Assembly: GCA_964464755.1 (NCBI GenBank)
Contig: CAYXGZ010000044.1
Span: 1 to 29,982 of the forward strand
Length of the DNA: 29,982 bases
Source: CAYXGZ01 sp964464755
GTDB taxonomy: Bacteria > Planctomycetota > MHYJ01 > JACPRB01
Reading direction: 5' to 3'
Shown here piece by piece: positions 6,935 to 14,313 of the stretch. The position numbers were made by a program, and so were the translations under genes. The notes beneath the pieces were generated by a model. The model was given only the letters and a program-made list of their open reading frames with translations, did not search any database and was not told where the DNA came from. How positions within the stretch are numbered: the first letter of the stretch is position 1; each line of letters starts with the position of its first letter.

Positions 6935-7864
6935 ATGCACCTCGCGTTCGCGTTCGCCGGACTGGCCCTGCTCGTCGGCCTGGGCGGGACCCCGGCCCCC
7001 GCGGGCCTCGACCTCGACGCGCTGGTCGGCAAGTACGAGCTCACCCGCAGCTCCGACGCCGCCACGGGGCGCGAGACGCTTCGCGGCCCCGGCCTTGTCC
7101 TCGTCGTCGCCCCCGGCCTCTCGATGGCCATCGTCAACGGCGAGCCCCGGCCGCTCTCGGCCCCCGTGACCGTCGCCGGCGGACGCGTCGTCCTCCCGGC
7201 CGAGCTCGTCGGGATCGTCGCCCGCCTCGCCGCCCCGCGCGCCGCCGCGCCCCCGAAACCCGCGCCGCGCCTCGGCGCCCGCCGCCTGGCCCGGCCTCTC
7301 AAGGTCGTCGTCGACCCCGGCCACGGCGGGGTCCACACGGGCGGGAAGTCCCGCGACGGGCGCCTCCTCGAGAAGGACGTCGTGCTCGACGTGTCCCTGC
7401 GCCTCCGGACGCTCCTCGACGAGATGGGTGCCGACGTCGTCATGACCCGCACCACGGACGCGCACTTCTCCGAGGACGTGGACGACGACCTCGTGCGCCG
7501 CGTCTCCATCGCCAACCGCGCGCGGGCCGACCTCTTCCTCTCGATCCACTCGAACTGGCACCCCGGCTCGGACGCCCGCGGCTTCGAGGTCTTCGTCTCC
7601 CGCCACCTCGAGGCGGGCCGCGAGGGCTCCCGCCGCCTGGCCGAGGAGATCCGCTCCCAGTTCCGGGCGAACCTCGACACCGAGGACCGCGGCATCAAGG
7701 AAGCGGGCTTCAAGGTCATCCGCATGACGGACGCCCCCGCCGTCCTCGTCGAGCTCGAGTTCATCAGCAATCCCCGCGGCGAGCGCGACCTGGCCGACCC
7801 GGTCCGCCGCCAGCAGTACGCGGAGCTTCTCGCGGAGGCCGTCCACAGGTACGCTGGACGTTGA
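6935..7864 (+). CDS. N-acetylmuramoyl-L-alanine amidase (Amidase_3 family), exported
   Basis: Zinc enzyme that cleaves the amide bond between muramic acid and the stem peptide of peptidoglycan. 309 residues from ATG 6935. The frame also opens at GTG 6923, but ATG is preferred because a G-rich site precedes it and the hydrophobic export signal starts there. Residues about 25-100 resemble a copper-amine-oxidase N-terminal-like wall domain (IVNGEPRPL, VVLPAEL). The catalytic domain is at about 122-308 with zinc ligands H130 (DPGHGG), E146 (LLEKD), H205 (SIHSN) and catalytic E273 (LVELEFISN). Its stop shares one base with the start of the following lipoprotein gene. Presence of the gene implies a peptidoglycan wall. 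Confidence 0.93.
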   Translation: MHLAFAFAGLALLVGLGGTPAPAGLDLDALVGKYELTRSSDAATGRETLRGPGLVLVVAPGLSMAIVNGEPRPLSAPVTVAGGRVVLPAELVGIVARLAAPRAAAPPKPAPRLGARRLARPLKVVVDPGHGGVHTGGKSRDGRLLEKDVVLDVSLRLRTLLDEMGADVVMTRTTDAHFSEDVDDDLVRRVSIANRARADLFLSIHSNWHPGSDARGFEVFVSRHLEAGREGSRRLAEEIRSQFRANLDTEDRGIKEAGFKVIRMTDAPAVLVELEFISNPRGERDLADPVRRQQYAELLAEAVHRYAGR

Positions 7865-8442
7865 TGAAGCGGCTCCTCCTCGTCCTGCTCCCGCTCGCCG
7901 CCGCCTGCACGCCCGGCCCCCGGCCGGACGTCACCAGCCGCGACGCCTACGAGCGCTACCTCGGCACGCTCGAGCTCGCCGTCGGGCGCGACCCGACCAA
8001 CTGGCACCTCGTGCGGCGCCAGATGCGCGACCCCTCGCCGCTCGCCCGCTCGGGCGCCATCGCCGCGGCCGTCAAGTCCGGCCACGCGGAGGCCCCGGCG
8101 GCCATCGTCCGGCTGCTCGGCGACCCGGACCCCGAGGTCCGCGCCGACGCCCTCCGCGCCCTCGCCGCGCTCGGCGCCGAGGACCGCCTGCCCGACCTCC
8201 TCGTCCTGCTCGCGACGGATCCCGAGCCCGACGTGCGGCGCGCGGCGGCCCTCTCCGTGCTCCCGTTCTCGCGGCGGCCCGAGGCCCGCAAGGCCCTCGT
8301 GGCCGCGATGAACGACCCGGCCGCCTCCGTGCGCTACAACGCGTGGCGGGTCTTCTGCGCCTCGTACCGCCGCGACGACTTCCCGCGCGACGCGAAGGAA
8401 TGCGCCGCCTTCCTCGAGGCCGCCCTCCAGGAGAAGCCGTGA
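7864..8442 (+). CDS. HEAT-repeat lipoprotein
   Basis: 192 residues. The N-terminus is a lipoprotein signal with lipobox LAAAC (Cys15). Residues about 55-165 contain three to four HEAT/PBS-type alpha-helical repeats (for example VRLLGDPDPEVRADALRALA and DPEPDVRRAAALSVL). Such repeats bind proteins and have no catalytic role. The gene overlaps the amidase stop by one base and its own stop overlaps the next start by 4 bases, so all are translated from one message. Probably attached to the outer or inner membrane. Partner unknown. Confidence 0.85.
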   Translation: MKRLLLVLLPLAAACTPGPRPDVTSRDAYERYLGTLELAVGRDPTNWHLVRRQMRDPSPLARSGAIAAAVKSGHAEAPAAIVRLLGDPDPEVRADALRALAALGAEDRLPDLLVLLATDPEPDVRRAAALSVLPFSRRPEARKALVAAMNDPAASVRYNAWRVFCASYRRDDFPRDAKECAAFLEAALQEKP

Positions 8443-9023
8443 GCCGCGAGGGCTCCCTGCACGCCGTCCTCCTCGGGCGGCCCGCGAAGTACGACGGGAC
8501 CCAGATCGGGCCGCTCTGGGCCTACCGCGTCCACGGGATCCAGGGCGACAGCCTCGTCGCGTTCCGCGGGCCCTGCGCGATCCCGGCGCGGCACATGATC
8601 GACCAGGAGGACGTGCGCCGGCGGGCGAAGATCGCCTCCCCGGACATGCTCCACTTCCTCGCCGAGCACTTCGACGCGCCCGTCGACCTCGAGAAGGCCG
8701 TCCTGCGCCAGCGCCTCTTCGCCTCCACCGTGCACGTCGAGGTCGCGCGCCGGTCGCGCCAGGCCGTGCTCCGCGACGGCGACGACCTCTTCACGCTCGA
8801 CGGCCGCAAGCTCAGCATCTCGATCGCCACCGCGACGGCCGTGTCCTCGAAGTTCCACTTCGGGATCAACGTCCGCGAGGCCCGCGGCGTGGGCGTCAAG
8901 ACGGCCGGCCTCAGGGACCTCGGGATCGACGCGCCCGAGCTGGCGCTCGCCGTGCTCGGCGCGTACCGCCGGGAGATCGCGGGCGTGCTCGACTCGCGGA
9001 CCCGGGCCCGGGGCGCGATGTGA
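8439..9023 (+). CDS. DUF366 family protein
   Basis: 194 residues from GTG 8439, chosen because it overlaps the previous stop in a GTGA arrangement and because homology to DUF366 starts here. The frame is open further upstream, but that part is inside the HEAT lipoprotein gene. Family-typical segments are visible: FRGPCAIPARHMIDQEDV (about 39-56), SPDMLHFLAEHFD (about 67-79), LRQRLF, and SISIATATAVSSKFHFGINV (about 127-146). DUF366 is a small cytoplasmic family found in archaea and some bacteria with no established function. The domain assignment is from memory of the family pattern. The stop overlaps the next gene by 4 bases. Confidence 0.82.
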   Translation: MSREGSLHAVLLGRPAKYDGTQIGPLWAYRVHGIQGDSLVAFRGPCAIPARHMIDQEDVRRRAKIASPDMLHFLAEHFDAPVDLEKAVLRQRLFASTVHVEVARRSRQAVLRDGDDLFTLDGRKLSISIATATAVSSKFHFGINVREARGVGVKTAGLRDLGIDAPELALAVLGAYRREIAGVLDSRTRARGAM

Positions 9024-9952
9024 CCGTCCGGCAGGCCGGCGTCCTGCTGCTTCGGCTCCTCGTCACGGCCGGCTTCCTCGCCCTCGCGCTCCTGCTCGTG
9101 GACGTTCGCACGGTGGCGGACCAGATCCGGCGCAGCGACCTCCGCCTCGTGGGCCTGATGGTCCTCGTGCTCCCCGTCGCCTTCGTCGCGCTGGCCTGGC
9201 GCTGGAGGCTCCTGCTCGACGCCAACGGCTTCGCGATCCCGTTCCGCCGGGTTCTCGCCGTGACGTGGGCCGGCGCGTTCTTCAACCTCGTGCTCCCCGG
9301 GGCCGCGGGCGGGGACCTGGCCCGCGCCGTGCTCGCCGCCAAGGGGGAGGAGCGCAAGGCGGCGCTCGTCGGCACCATCCTCCTCGACCGCGTCCTCGGG
9401 CTGGCGACGATGATCCTCGTCGCCTCGGTGGCGACGCTGCCGGTGCTGGGCCGGGCCGAGCTCCGCCCCGTCGTCTGGACGGTGGGGGCGCTGCTCGGCG
9501 GGATGGTCCTCGGGCTCCTCGTCTACTTCAGCCCGCTCGGCGCGACGATCCGCCGCGTCCTGCCGTTCCGCGGGGTCGTGGAGGAGCTGCACCGCGTCAT
9601 GACCACGATGCGGGACGCGCGGGGCGTCGTCGCGGCCTCCGTGCTCCTCTCGCTGGTCGCGCAGTCGGTGACGATCTTCGCGATCGTCGGGCTCGCGCGG
9701 GCCATGGGGCTGGCGGCCATCCCGGTGTCCGCGTTCTTCCTCGTGGAGCCGATCATCTTCATCGTCACGGCCGTGCCGGTGTCGATCGGCGGCTGGGGCG
9801 TCCAGGAGATGGCCTACATGCTGCTCTTCCAGCCCTACGGCGTGGTGCGGGACGCCTCGGGCGCGCTGAGCCTGCTCTACAAGTTCGCCCTGCTCGCGGC
9901 CGGGATCCCCGGCGGGATCTGGTTCGCGGCGGGCGGAACGCGCCGCTCCTGA
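9020..9952 (+). CDS. Flippase-like integral membrane protein (YbhN/UPF0104, LPG-synthase TM family)
   Basis: 310 residues from GTG 9020 with about eight hydrophobic segments. Family hallmarks are a LAWRWRLLLDANG-like segment after the second helix (about 55-72), TWAGAFFNLVLPGAAGGDLARA (about 83-104, the conserved F...lPg..GGD.aR pattern), a DRVLGL motif (about 122-127) and VSIGGWGVQE (about 254-263). Related proteins include the membrane part of lysylphosphatidylglycerol synthase and proposed lipid or polyprenyl-glycan flippases. Substrate unknown. Translationally coupled to the DUF366 gene (ATGTGA overlap), last of the run that starts at 5666. Confidence 0.9.
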   Translation: MTVRQAGVLLLRLLVTAGFLALALLLVDVRTVADQIRRSDLRLVGLMVLVLPVAFVALAWRWRLLLDANGFAIPFRRVLAVTWAGAFFNLVLPGAAGGDLARAVLAAKGEERKAALVGTILLDRVLGLATMILVASVATLPVLGRAELRPVVWTVGALLGGMVLGLLVYFSPLGATIRRVLPFRGVVEELHRVMTTMRDARGVVAASVLLSLVAQSVTIFAIVGLARAMGLAAIPVSAFFLVEPIIFIVTAVPVSIGGWGVQEMAYMLLFQPYGVVRDASGALSLLYKFALLAAGIPGGIWFAAGGTRRS

Positions 9953-9959
9953 GCCGCCG

Positions 9960-9988
9960 TTGCCCCGCCGCCGCGCGGGAGGTATCAT
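9960..9988 (+). promoter_or_regulatory. Promoter of the kinase gene
   Basis: TTGCCC (9960-9965), 17-base spacer, TATCAT (9983-9988). The ATG at 9999 is only 10 bases past the -10 box, so the message would start at or just before the initiation codon (leaderless or nearly so). Confidence 0.65.
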
Positions 9989-9998
9989 CCCGGTCCCA

Positions 9999-12797
9999 AT
10001 GGCGGGGAACACCAGGGTCTGGGGCGACTACGAGGTCTACTACGACCAGTGCCTCGGCAAGGGCGGCATGGGCGCCGTCTACCGTGGCCGCCAGGTCTCG
10101 GTCAACCGTCCCGTCGCCATCAAGGTCCTCTCCCGGGAGCTCGTCGGCAGCCACGACTTCGTCGCGCGCTTCCAGCGCGAGGCCTCGCTGCTGGCCCGCC
10201 TCGTGGACAGCCACGTCGTCCAGGTCTTCGGGGCGGGGGAGGGCGACGGCGAGCACTTCTACGCGATGGAGTACGTCGAGGGCCGCGACCTCAGCTCCGT
10301 CCTGAAGCAGAAGGGCAAGCTGCCGCCCGAGGAGGTCGTCAACATCGCCCTCCACACGGGCAAGGCCCTCCAGGCCGCCTGGAAGCACAAGATCGTCCAC
10401 CGCGACATCAAGCCCTCGAACATCCTCGTCACGAACGACGGCCTCATCAAGGTCATGGACTTCGGCCTGGCGAAGAGCTCCGAGATGGAGCTCACCGTCG
10501 GCCACGTGATCATGGGCACGGCGAAGTACATCTCGCCGGAGCAGGCCGTCGGGTCGCCCGTCGACATCCGCGCCGACATCTACTCGCTGGGCGCGGTGCT
10601 CTACGAGCTGGCGACGGGCAAGCCGCCGTTCGTCGGGGAGAGCCCGACCTCGGTGATCTACCAGCACGTGCACAAGATCCCCGTCCCGCCGCGCAAGATG
10701 GACGGGAGCCTGCCGGAGGGGCTCGAGGCGATGATCGTCCGCTGCCTGGCCAAGAAGCCCGAGCAGCGCTACCAGTCGCCCGAGGACCTCGTCGCCGACG
10801 CCCGCGCGCTGCGCGACAAGACGCGGCCCTCCGACGCGACGCTGACCTTCGCCGAGAAGGTCCGGCTCGAGGGCGAGTCGGAGATCCTCGGCGACGCGGC
10901 CCCGCCGCCCGGCTCCAAGGCCCTCGCGATCGGGCTGGGCGCCGCCGCCCTGATCCTCGCCGTCGGCGGCTGGTTCGTCTTCAAGGCGATCTCGAGCGTC
11001 CCGGACCCGACGCCCACGCCGACTCCGGCCCCGTCGGAGACCCCGACGCCGGCGCCGTCGGCCACCCCGGCCCCGACCCCGGCGCCGGTCGATCCGACGC
11101 CCGCGCCCACCGCGGCCCCGACGCCCGCGCCGACGCCGGCGTACTGGCCCGAGTACCAGCGGCAGATCGCGTTGGCCGACGGGCTGATCCGGAACCAGTC
11201 CTACCCGAAGGCCCTCGAGTGCCTGAAGGAGGCCCGCCGGCTGCTCCCCGACGGGGACCCGCTCGTCGGGCCGCTCGAGGCGCGGATCCTGGACCTCGAG
11301 GAGCGCGTCGCGGCCGCCGCGACGCCGACCCCGATCCCCACGGCGCCCGCCGACCCGATGGCCGAGTACGACCGCCTCCGGGCCCAGGCGGACAGCTTCT
11401 ACCTGGCCCGCAGCTGGGCCGAGGCCCGCGACGCCTTCGCGGACTGCCTCCGCGTCCTCCCGGAGGGCGCGGTCCAGAAGGAGGAGGTCCAGGCGCTGCT
11501 CGGCGTCTGCCGCTACCAGATCCTCAAGGCCGAGGGCGACCAGGCGACGGCCGAGGGGAAGTACGAGACGGCCCTGCTCAAGTACCGCACGGGGAAGGAG
11601 GCGCTCCCGGCGGGCCACGAGCTCCGGGTCGAGGCCGACGCCCTGGTCCGCGCCGTGAGCTTCCGCTCGCTCGACGAGGCGGCCGCCGCGGACTTCGGCC
11701 GCGGCTCCTACGCGGCGGCGGCGAAGTCCTGGACGCACGCGCTCGCCTTCGCCCGCGCGGCCGACGAGGCCGGGCTGAAGCGGAAGATCGCGTTCTGCGA
11801 GGCCGTGGAGCGGGTGCGCGCCGACCACCGGGCCGCGGACGAGCGGCCGACGGCGCCGGCCTACGAGGCCGTGCTCGCCCAGTACGCCGCGCTGCTCAAG
11901 GACCCGATGGGGCGGGAGGCCGACCTCGTCCCGCCCCGCGACCGGGCCCAGAAACGGCTCGAGGAGATCCGGGCGGACCACGCGCGGAGGATCGGCGAGA
12001 TGGCCGACGCCGCGGAGCGCCGGGGCCGCGAGGCCTACGCGAGGGGCGAGTGGGCCGCCGCGAAGTCGGCGTTCGACGAGGCCGCGGGCATCCGCCCTCT
12101 CGCCGCGGAGGTCCGGCCGCTGGCCCGGCTCGCGGCCCTCGGGGCCGCCGCGGCGGCGTCGGGCCAGGCCCTCTTCCCGGGCGGGCGGGTCACGATCGGC
12201 ACCGACGAGAAGAAGGACCGGGCCAGCCCGGCGCACGAGGTCGTCATCCGCCCGATCCTCGTCGACGTGAAGAAGGTCAGCGTCGCGGACTACGCGGCCT
12301 GGCTCGAGGGGCTCGACGAGGAGAAGCGGAAGCTCCGCACCCCGGACCAGTGGGAGAAGCAGAAGGCCGACCCCGCCCGGCCGGTGACCTACGTCTCGCT
12401 CGAGGACGCGGCCGCGTTCGCGGCGGCGCACGGGAAGCGGATCCCGACCGAGGAGGAGTGGGAGGCCGCGGCCTCCTGGGACTTCCGGACCGGGAAGCGA
12501 TCGCTGTACCCCTGGGGCGAGGAGTACGGCAAGGGCAACGGCACCAGCCTCCTCGGCGTCGCGGACTACGGAGACTCGCTCTACGAATGGACGAGCAGCC
12601 CCTGGGTGGGCTACCCCGGGACCGCGGCGACGCACAAGGAGTTCGGGACGGGCAAGGTCGTGGTGCGCGGTTCGCGGGAGAAGCTGGGCAAGCGCGACCA
12701 CCGCGAGGAGATGCGCTGCTGGTCCCGGCTCTTCTACTACCTGCCCGGCCGGCGCGACGCCTACATCGGGTTCCGTTGCGTCAAGGACGCGGAGTAG
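9999..12797 (+). CDS. Transmembrane Ser/Thr protein kinase with extracytoplasmic TPR-like region and FGE/SUMF1-like domain
   Basis: 932 residues from ATG 9999; an in-frame TTG at 9960 is part of the promoter. The cytoplasmic kinase domain (about 10-270) has all catalytic residues: GKGGMGAVY (20-28), K42 in VAIKVL, HRDIKPSN with D136, DFG at 154-156, SPEQ. One membrane helix is at about 307-326. Outside follow a Pro/Thr/Ala-rich spacer (about 333-383), an Ala-rich helical region of TPR-like repeats (about 385-715) and a C-terminal sulfatase-modifying-factor-like domain (about 725-932) with RIPTEEEWEAAA, YPWGEEYG and the ending YIGFRCV. The usual pair of copper-binding cysteines is not evident: the equivalent region reads MRCWSR with a single Cys. 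The domain is therefore more likely a ligand-binding fold than an active formylglycine generator. Probably senses an envelope signal and phosphorylates cytoplasmic targets. Confidence 0.93.
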   Translation: MAGNTRVWGDYEVYYDQCLGKGGMGAVYRGRQVSVNRPVAIKVLSRELVGSHDFVARFQREASLLARLVDSHVVQVFGAGEGDGEHFYAMEYVEGRDLSSVLKQKGKLPPEEVVNIALHTGKALQAAWKHKIVHRDIKPSNILVTNDGLIKVMDFGLAKSSEMELTVGHVIMGTAKYISPEQAVGSPVDIRADIYSLGAVLYELATGKPPFVGESPTSVIYQHVHKIPVPPRKMDGSLPEGLEAMIVRCLAKKPEQRYQSPEDLVADARALRDKTRPSDATLTFAEKVRLEGESEILGDAAPPPGSKALAIGLGAAALILAVGGWFVFKAISSVPDPTPTPTPAPSETPTPAPSATPAPTPAPVDPTPAPTAAPTPAPTPAYWPEYQRQIALADGLIRNQSYPKALECLKEARRLLPDGDPLVGPLEARILDLEERVAAAATPTPIPTAPADPMAEYDRLRAQADSFYLARSWAEARDAFADCLRVLPEGAVQKEEVQALLGVCRYQILKAEGDQATAEGKYETALLKYRTGKEALPAGHELRVEADALVRAVSFRSLDEAAAADFGRGSYAAAAKSWTHALAFARAADEAGLKRKIAFCEAVERVRADHRAADERPTAPAYEAVLAQYAALLKDPMGREADLVPPRDRAQKRLEEIRADHARRIGEMADAAERRGREAYARGEWAAAKSAFDEAAGIRPLAAEVRPLARLAALGAAAAASGQALFPGGRVTIGTDEKKDRASPAHEVVIRPILVDVKKVSVADYAAWLEGLDEEKRKLRTPDQWEKQKADPARPVTYVSLEDAAAFAAAHGKRIPTEEEWEAAASWDFRTGKRSLYPWGEEYGKGNGTSLLGVADYGDSLYEWTSSPWVGYPGTAATHKEFGTGKVVVRGSREKLGKRDHREEMRCWSRLFYYLPGRRDAYIGFRCVKDAE

Positions 12798-12810
12798 GCG
12801 CCGACTCCGC

Positions 12811-12840
12811 TTGCCAGCCCTCGGAAGGGCTCCGTATACT
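12811..12840 (+). promoter_or_regulatory. Promoter of the coiled-coil lipoprotein gene
   Basis: TTGCCA (12811-12816), 18-base spacer, TATACT (12835-12840), 33 bases before the ATG at 12874, leaving room for the AAGGAG ribosome site. Confidence 0.7.
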
Positions 12841-12873
12841 CGGAGCTCGAACCCACCCAAGGAGAACCCGACC

Positions 12874-13212
12874 ATGCGGAAACTGCTCGTCCCCGTCCTC
12901 GCGCTGGCCTGCGCCGGCTGCGCCTCGGGCCCGAAGGCCGAGGACCTCCAGAACATGGAGGGCCGGATCAACGCCACGATCCAGTCCGAGGTCGCCAAGC
13001 TCAAGGGCGACATCGTCTCGGTCGAGCGCAAGTACGCGACGGTCCTCCAGCTCGAGCAGGTGACCACGACCTCCCTCAAGGAGATCGAGAAGTGGTCGAA
13101 GTCGCTCAACCGGGCGAACGAGCAGATGATCGCGATCCTCGAGGCCCAGCAGAAGGCCCTGAAGGACCAGCTCGCCTCCGTCGAGGCGATCCTCGCGGAC
13201 CTCAAGAAGTAG
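12874..13212 (+). CDS. Small coiled-coil lipoprotein
   Basis: 112 residues. ATG 12874 is preceded by AAGGAG with a 9-base gap. Lipobox LACAGC (Cys16). The mature part (about 22-112) is almost entirely heptad-type helix rich in Lys, Glu, Gln and Leu with no proline after residue 18, predicting a long coiled coil. The size and layout recall murein-lipoprotein-like spacers, but no C-terminal lysine motif proves peptidoglycan linkage, although the protein does end in Lys-Lys. Function unknown; it has its own good promoter, consistent with an abundant structural protein. Confidence 0.85.
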   Translation: MRKLLVPVLALACAGCASGPKAEDLQNMEGRINATIQSEVAKLKGDIVSVERKYATVLQLEQVTTTSLKEIEKWSKSLNRANEQMIAILEAQQKALKDQLASVEAILADLKK

Positions 13213-13213
13213 G

Positions 13214-14020
13214 TTGGACCCGGACTTCCAGGTCCGGCCGGCGGTTCCGCCGCCCGGCCGGACCTTCGGCGCCCGCGAGGCTCTGTCGGCGCTCGGCCTG
13301 GCCCTCGGGGCCTGGATCCTCCTCCCGTCCCTGCTGCTCGGGGTGCTCCCGGCGGGGCTGATCAACGTCCTGACGCAGGCCGGATTCGCCCTCGCGCCGT
13401 TCCTCGTGCTCGGAGCCGCCCGGATCCCGGTCCGCCCCGCGCTGGGGCTGCGGCCGTTCCCGCTCCTGGCGATCCCCTGGATCGCGGCCTCGGGCCTGGC
13501 GCTCGCGTTCGCGGCCAACGAGGCGACGGCGGTCGTCCAGCCGCTCCTGGTCCGCGCGGGGCTGGGCTTCGAGAAGGAGCTCCGGGAGCTCTCGGTCTGG
13601 GTCCGGACGATGCCGGGCCCCGGGATGGCGCTGCTCTTCGTCGTCGCCGCGCCGGTGGGGGAGGAGACGCTGTACCGGGGCGCCGTCGACCGGGGCCTGG
13701 CGGCCTCCCTGGGCCCGCGGCGGGCGCTGGTCCTCTCCGCGCTGCTCTTCGCCCTGATCCACCTGCTCCCGATCCGGATCCTGTCGACCTTCGTCCTGGG
13801 CCTGCACTTCGCGTTCGTCGCGCGCCGGACGGGATCCCTGTTCGCGGCCGTCCTCGCCCACGCGCTGAACAACGCGGCGGCGCTCTGGCTGCTGCCGGAG
13901 CGGGAGGGGCCGTCGTGGGCGGTGCTGCTCGGCGCGGGGGCGGCCTACGCGGCGCTCGCCTGGGCGGCGGGACGCCGCGGCGGGGCGAATTGGTTGACAG
14001 TCGGCGGGAAGCCCGCCTAG
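13214..14020 (+). CDS. CPBP-family (CAAX/Abi) intramembrane metalloprotease
   Basis: 268 residues with about seven hydrophobic segments. The three family motifs are present: EETLYR (150-155), FALIH (179-183) and HALNN (216-220), the glutamate/histidine/asparagine set thought to hold the zinc and catalyse cleavage. In bacteria such proteins process membrane or bacteriocin-related substrates; the target here is unknown. The start is uncertain: the TTG at 13214, one base after the previous stop, is the longest option, and no strong ribosome site is seen. The stop codon TAG lies inside the -10 box of the next promoter. Confidence 0.88.
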   Translation: MDPDFQVRPAVPPPGRTFGAREALSALGLALGAWILLPSLLLGVLPAGLINVLTQAGFALAPFLVLGAARIPVRPALGLRPFPLLAIPWIAASGLALAFAANEATAVVQPLLVRAGLGFEKELRELSVWVRTMPGPGMALLFVVAAPVGEETLYRGAVDRGLAASLGPRRALVLSALLFALIHLLPIRILSTFVLGLHFAFVARRTGSLFAAVLAHALNNAAALWLLPEREGPSWAVLLGAGAAYAALAWAAGRRGGANWLTVGGKPA

Positions 14021-14023
14021 AAT
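13994..14023 (+). promoter_or_regulatory. Strong sigma-70-type promoter overlapping the end of the protease gene
   Basis: Perfect TTGACA (13994-13999), 18-base spacer, TAGAAT (14018-14023). The spacer contains a 6-bp inverted repeat (14003-14008 with 14012-14017) that could serve as an operator. The -10 box includes the upstream gene's TAG stop. It should drive the small charged protein and PQQ lipoprotein pair. Confidence 0.8.
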
Positions 14024-14049
14024 CCCGCCTTCACCCGTAATTTACAAAA

Positions 14050-14313
14050 ATGGCCGGTCCCATCGAGAAGTACGTGTCGGGGCTGTCGGCGGACGAGCGG
14101 ATGCTCGTGACCCTCCGGGACGAGCTCTACGACGGCTCCTGGGAGCAGATGCTGAAGGATCTGAAGGACCGCCTCGAGAACAAGCCGTACATCTTCAAGC
14201 TCGTGAACCGCATCTCGGCCGACCTGCAGCGGGCCGAGAAGTTGATGGACTACGAGAAAAAGCACAAGATCAACCTGTCCGACTATCTGAAGAAGAAGGA
14301 GGAGGAGAAATGA
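14050..14313 (+). CDS. Small highly charged protein of unknown function
   Basis: 87 residues, all-helical in appearance, with a Lys/Glu-rich end (KKKEEEK). No signal peptide or membrane segment, so probably cytoplasmic. The leader before ATG 14050 is AT-rich (GTAATTTACAAAAA) and lacks a clear Shine-Dalgarno site. Its stop overlaps the start of the PQQ-repeat lipoprotein by 4 bases (ATGA). The strong promoter upstream and the coupling argue that it is a real, well expressed gene. I do not recognise the family. Confidence 0.75.
   Translation: MAGPIEKYVSGLSADERMLVTLRDELYDGSWEQMLKDLKDRLENKPYIFKLVNRISADLQRAEKLMDYEKKHKINLSDYLKKKEEEK

Noticed and set aside
9765..13205. Very long open frame on the minus strand opposite the kinase and neighbours
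   Set aside because: In DNA of this GC content antisense frames stay open by chance. Its translation is Arg/Gly/Val/Leu-rich without motifs, while the plus strand has clear kinase, lipoprotein and protease genes. The same applies to 3691-5913 and 5600-7846 (minus) and 18865-21831 (plus).
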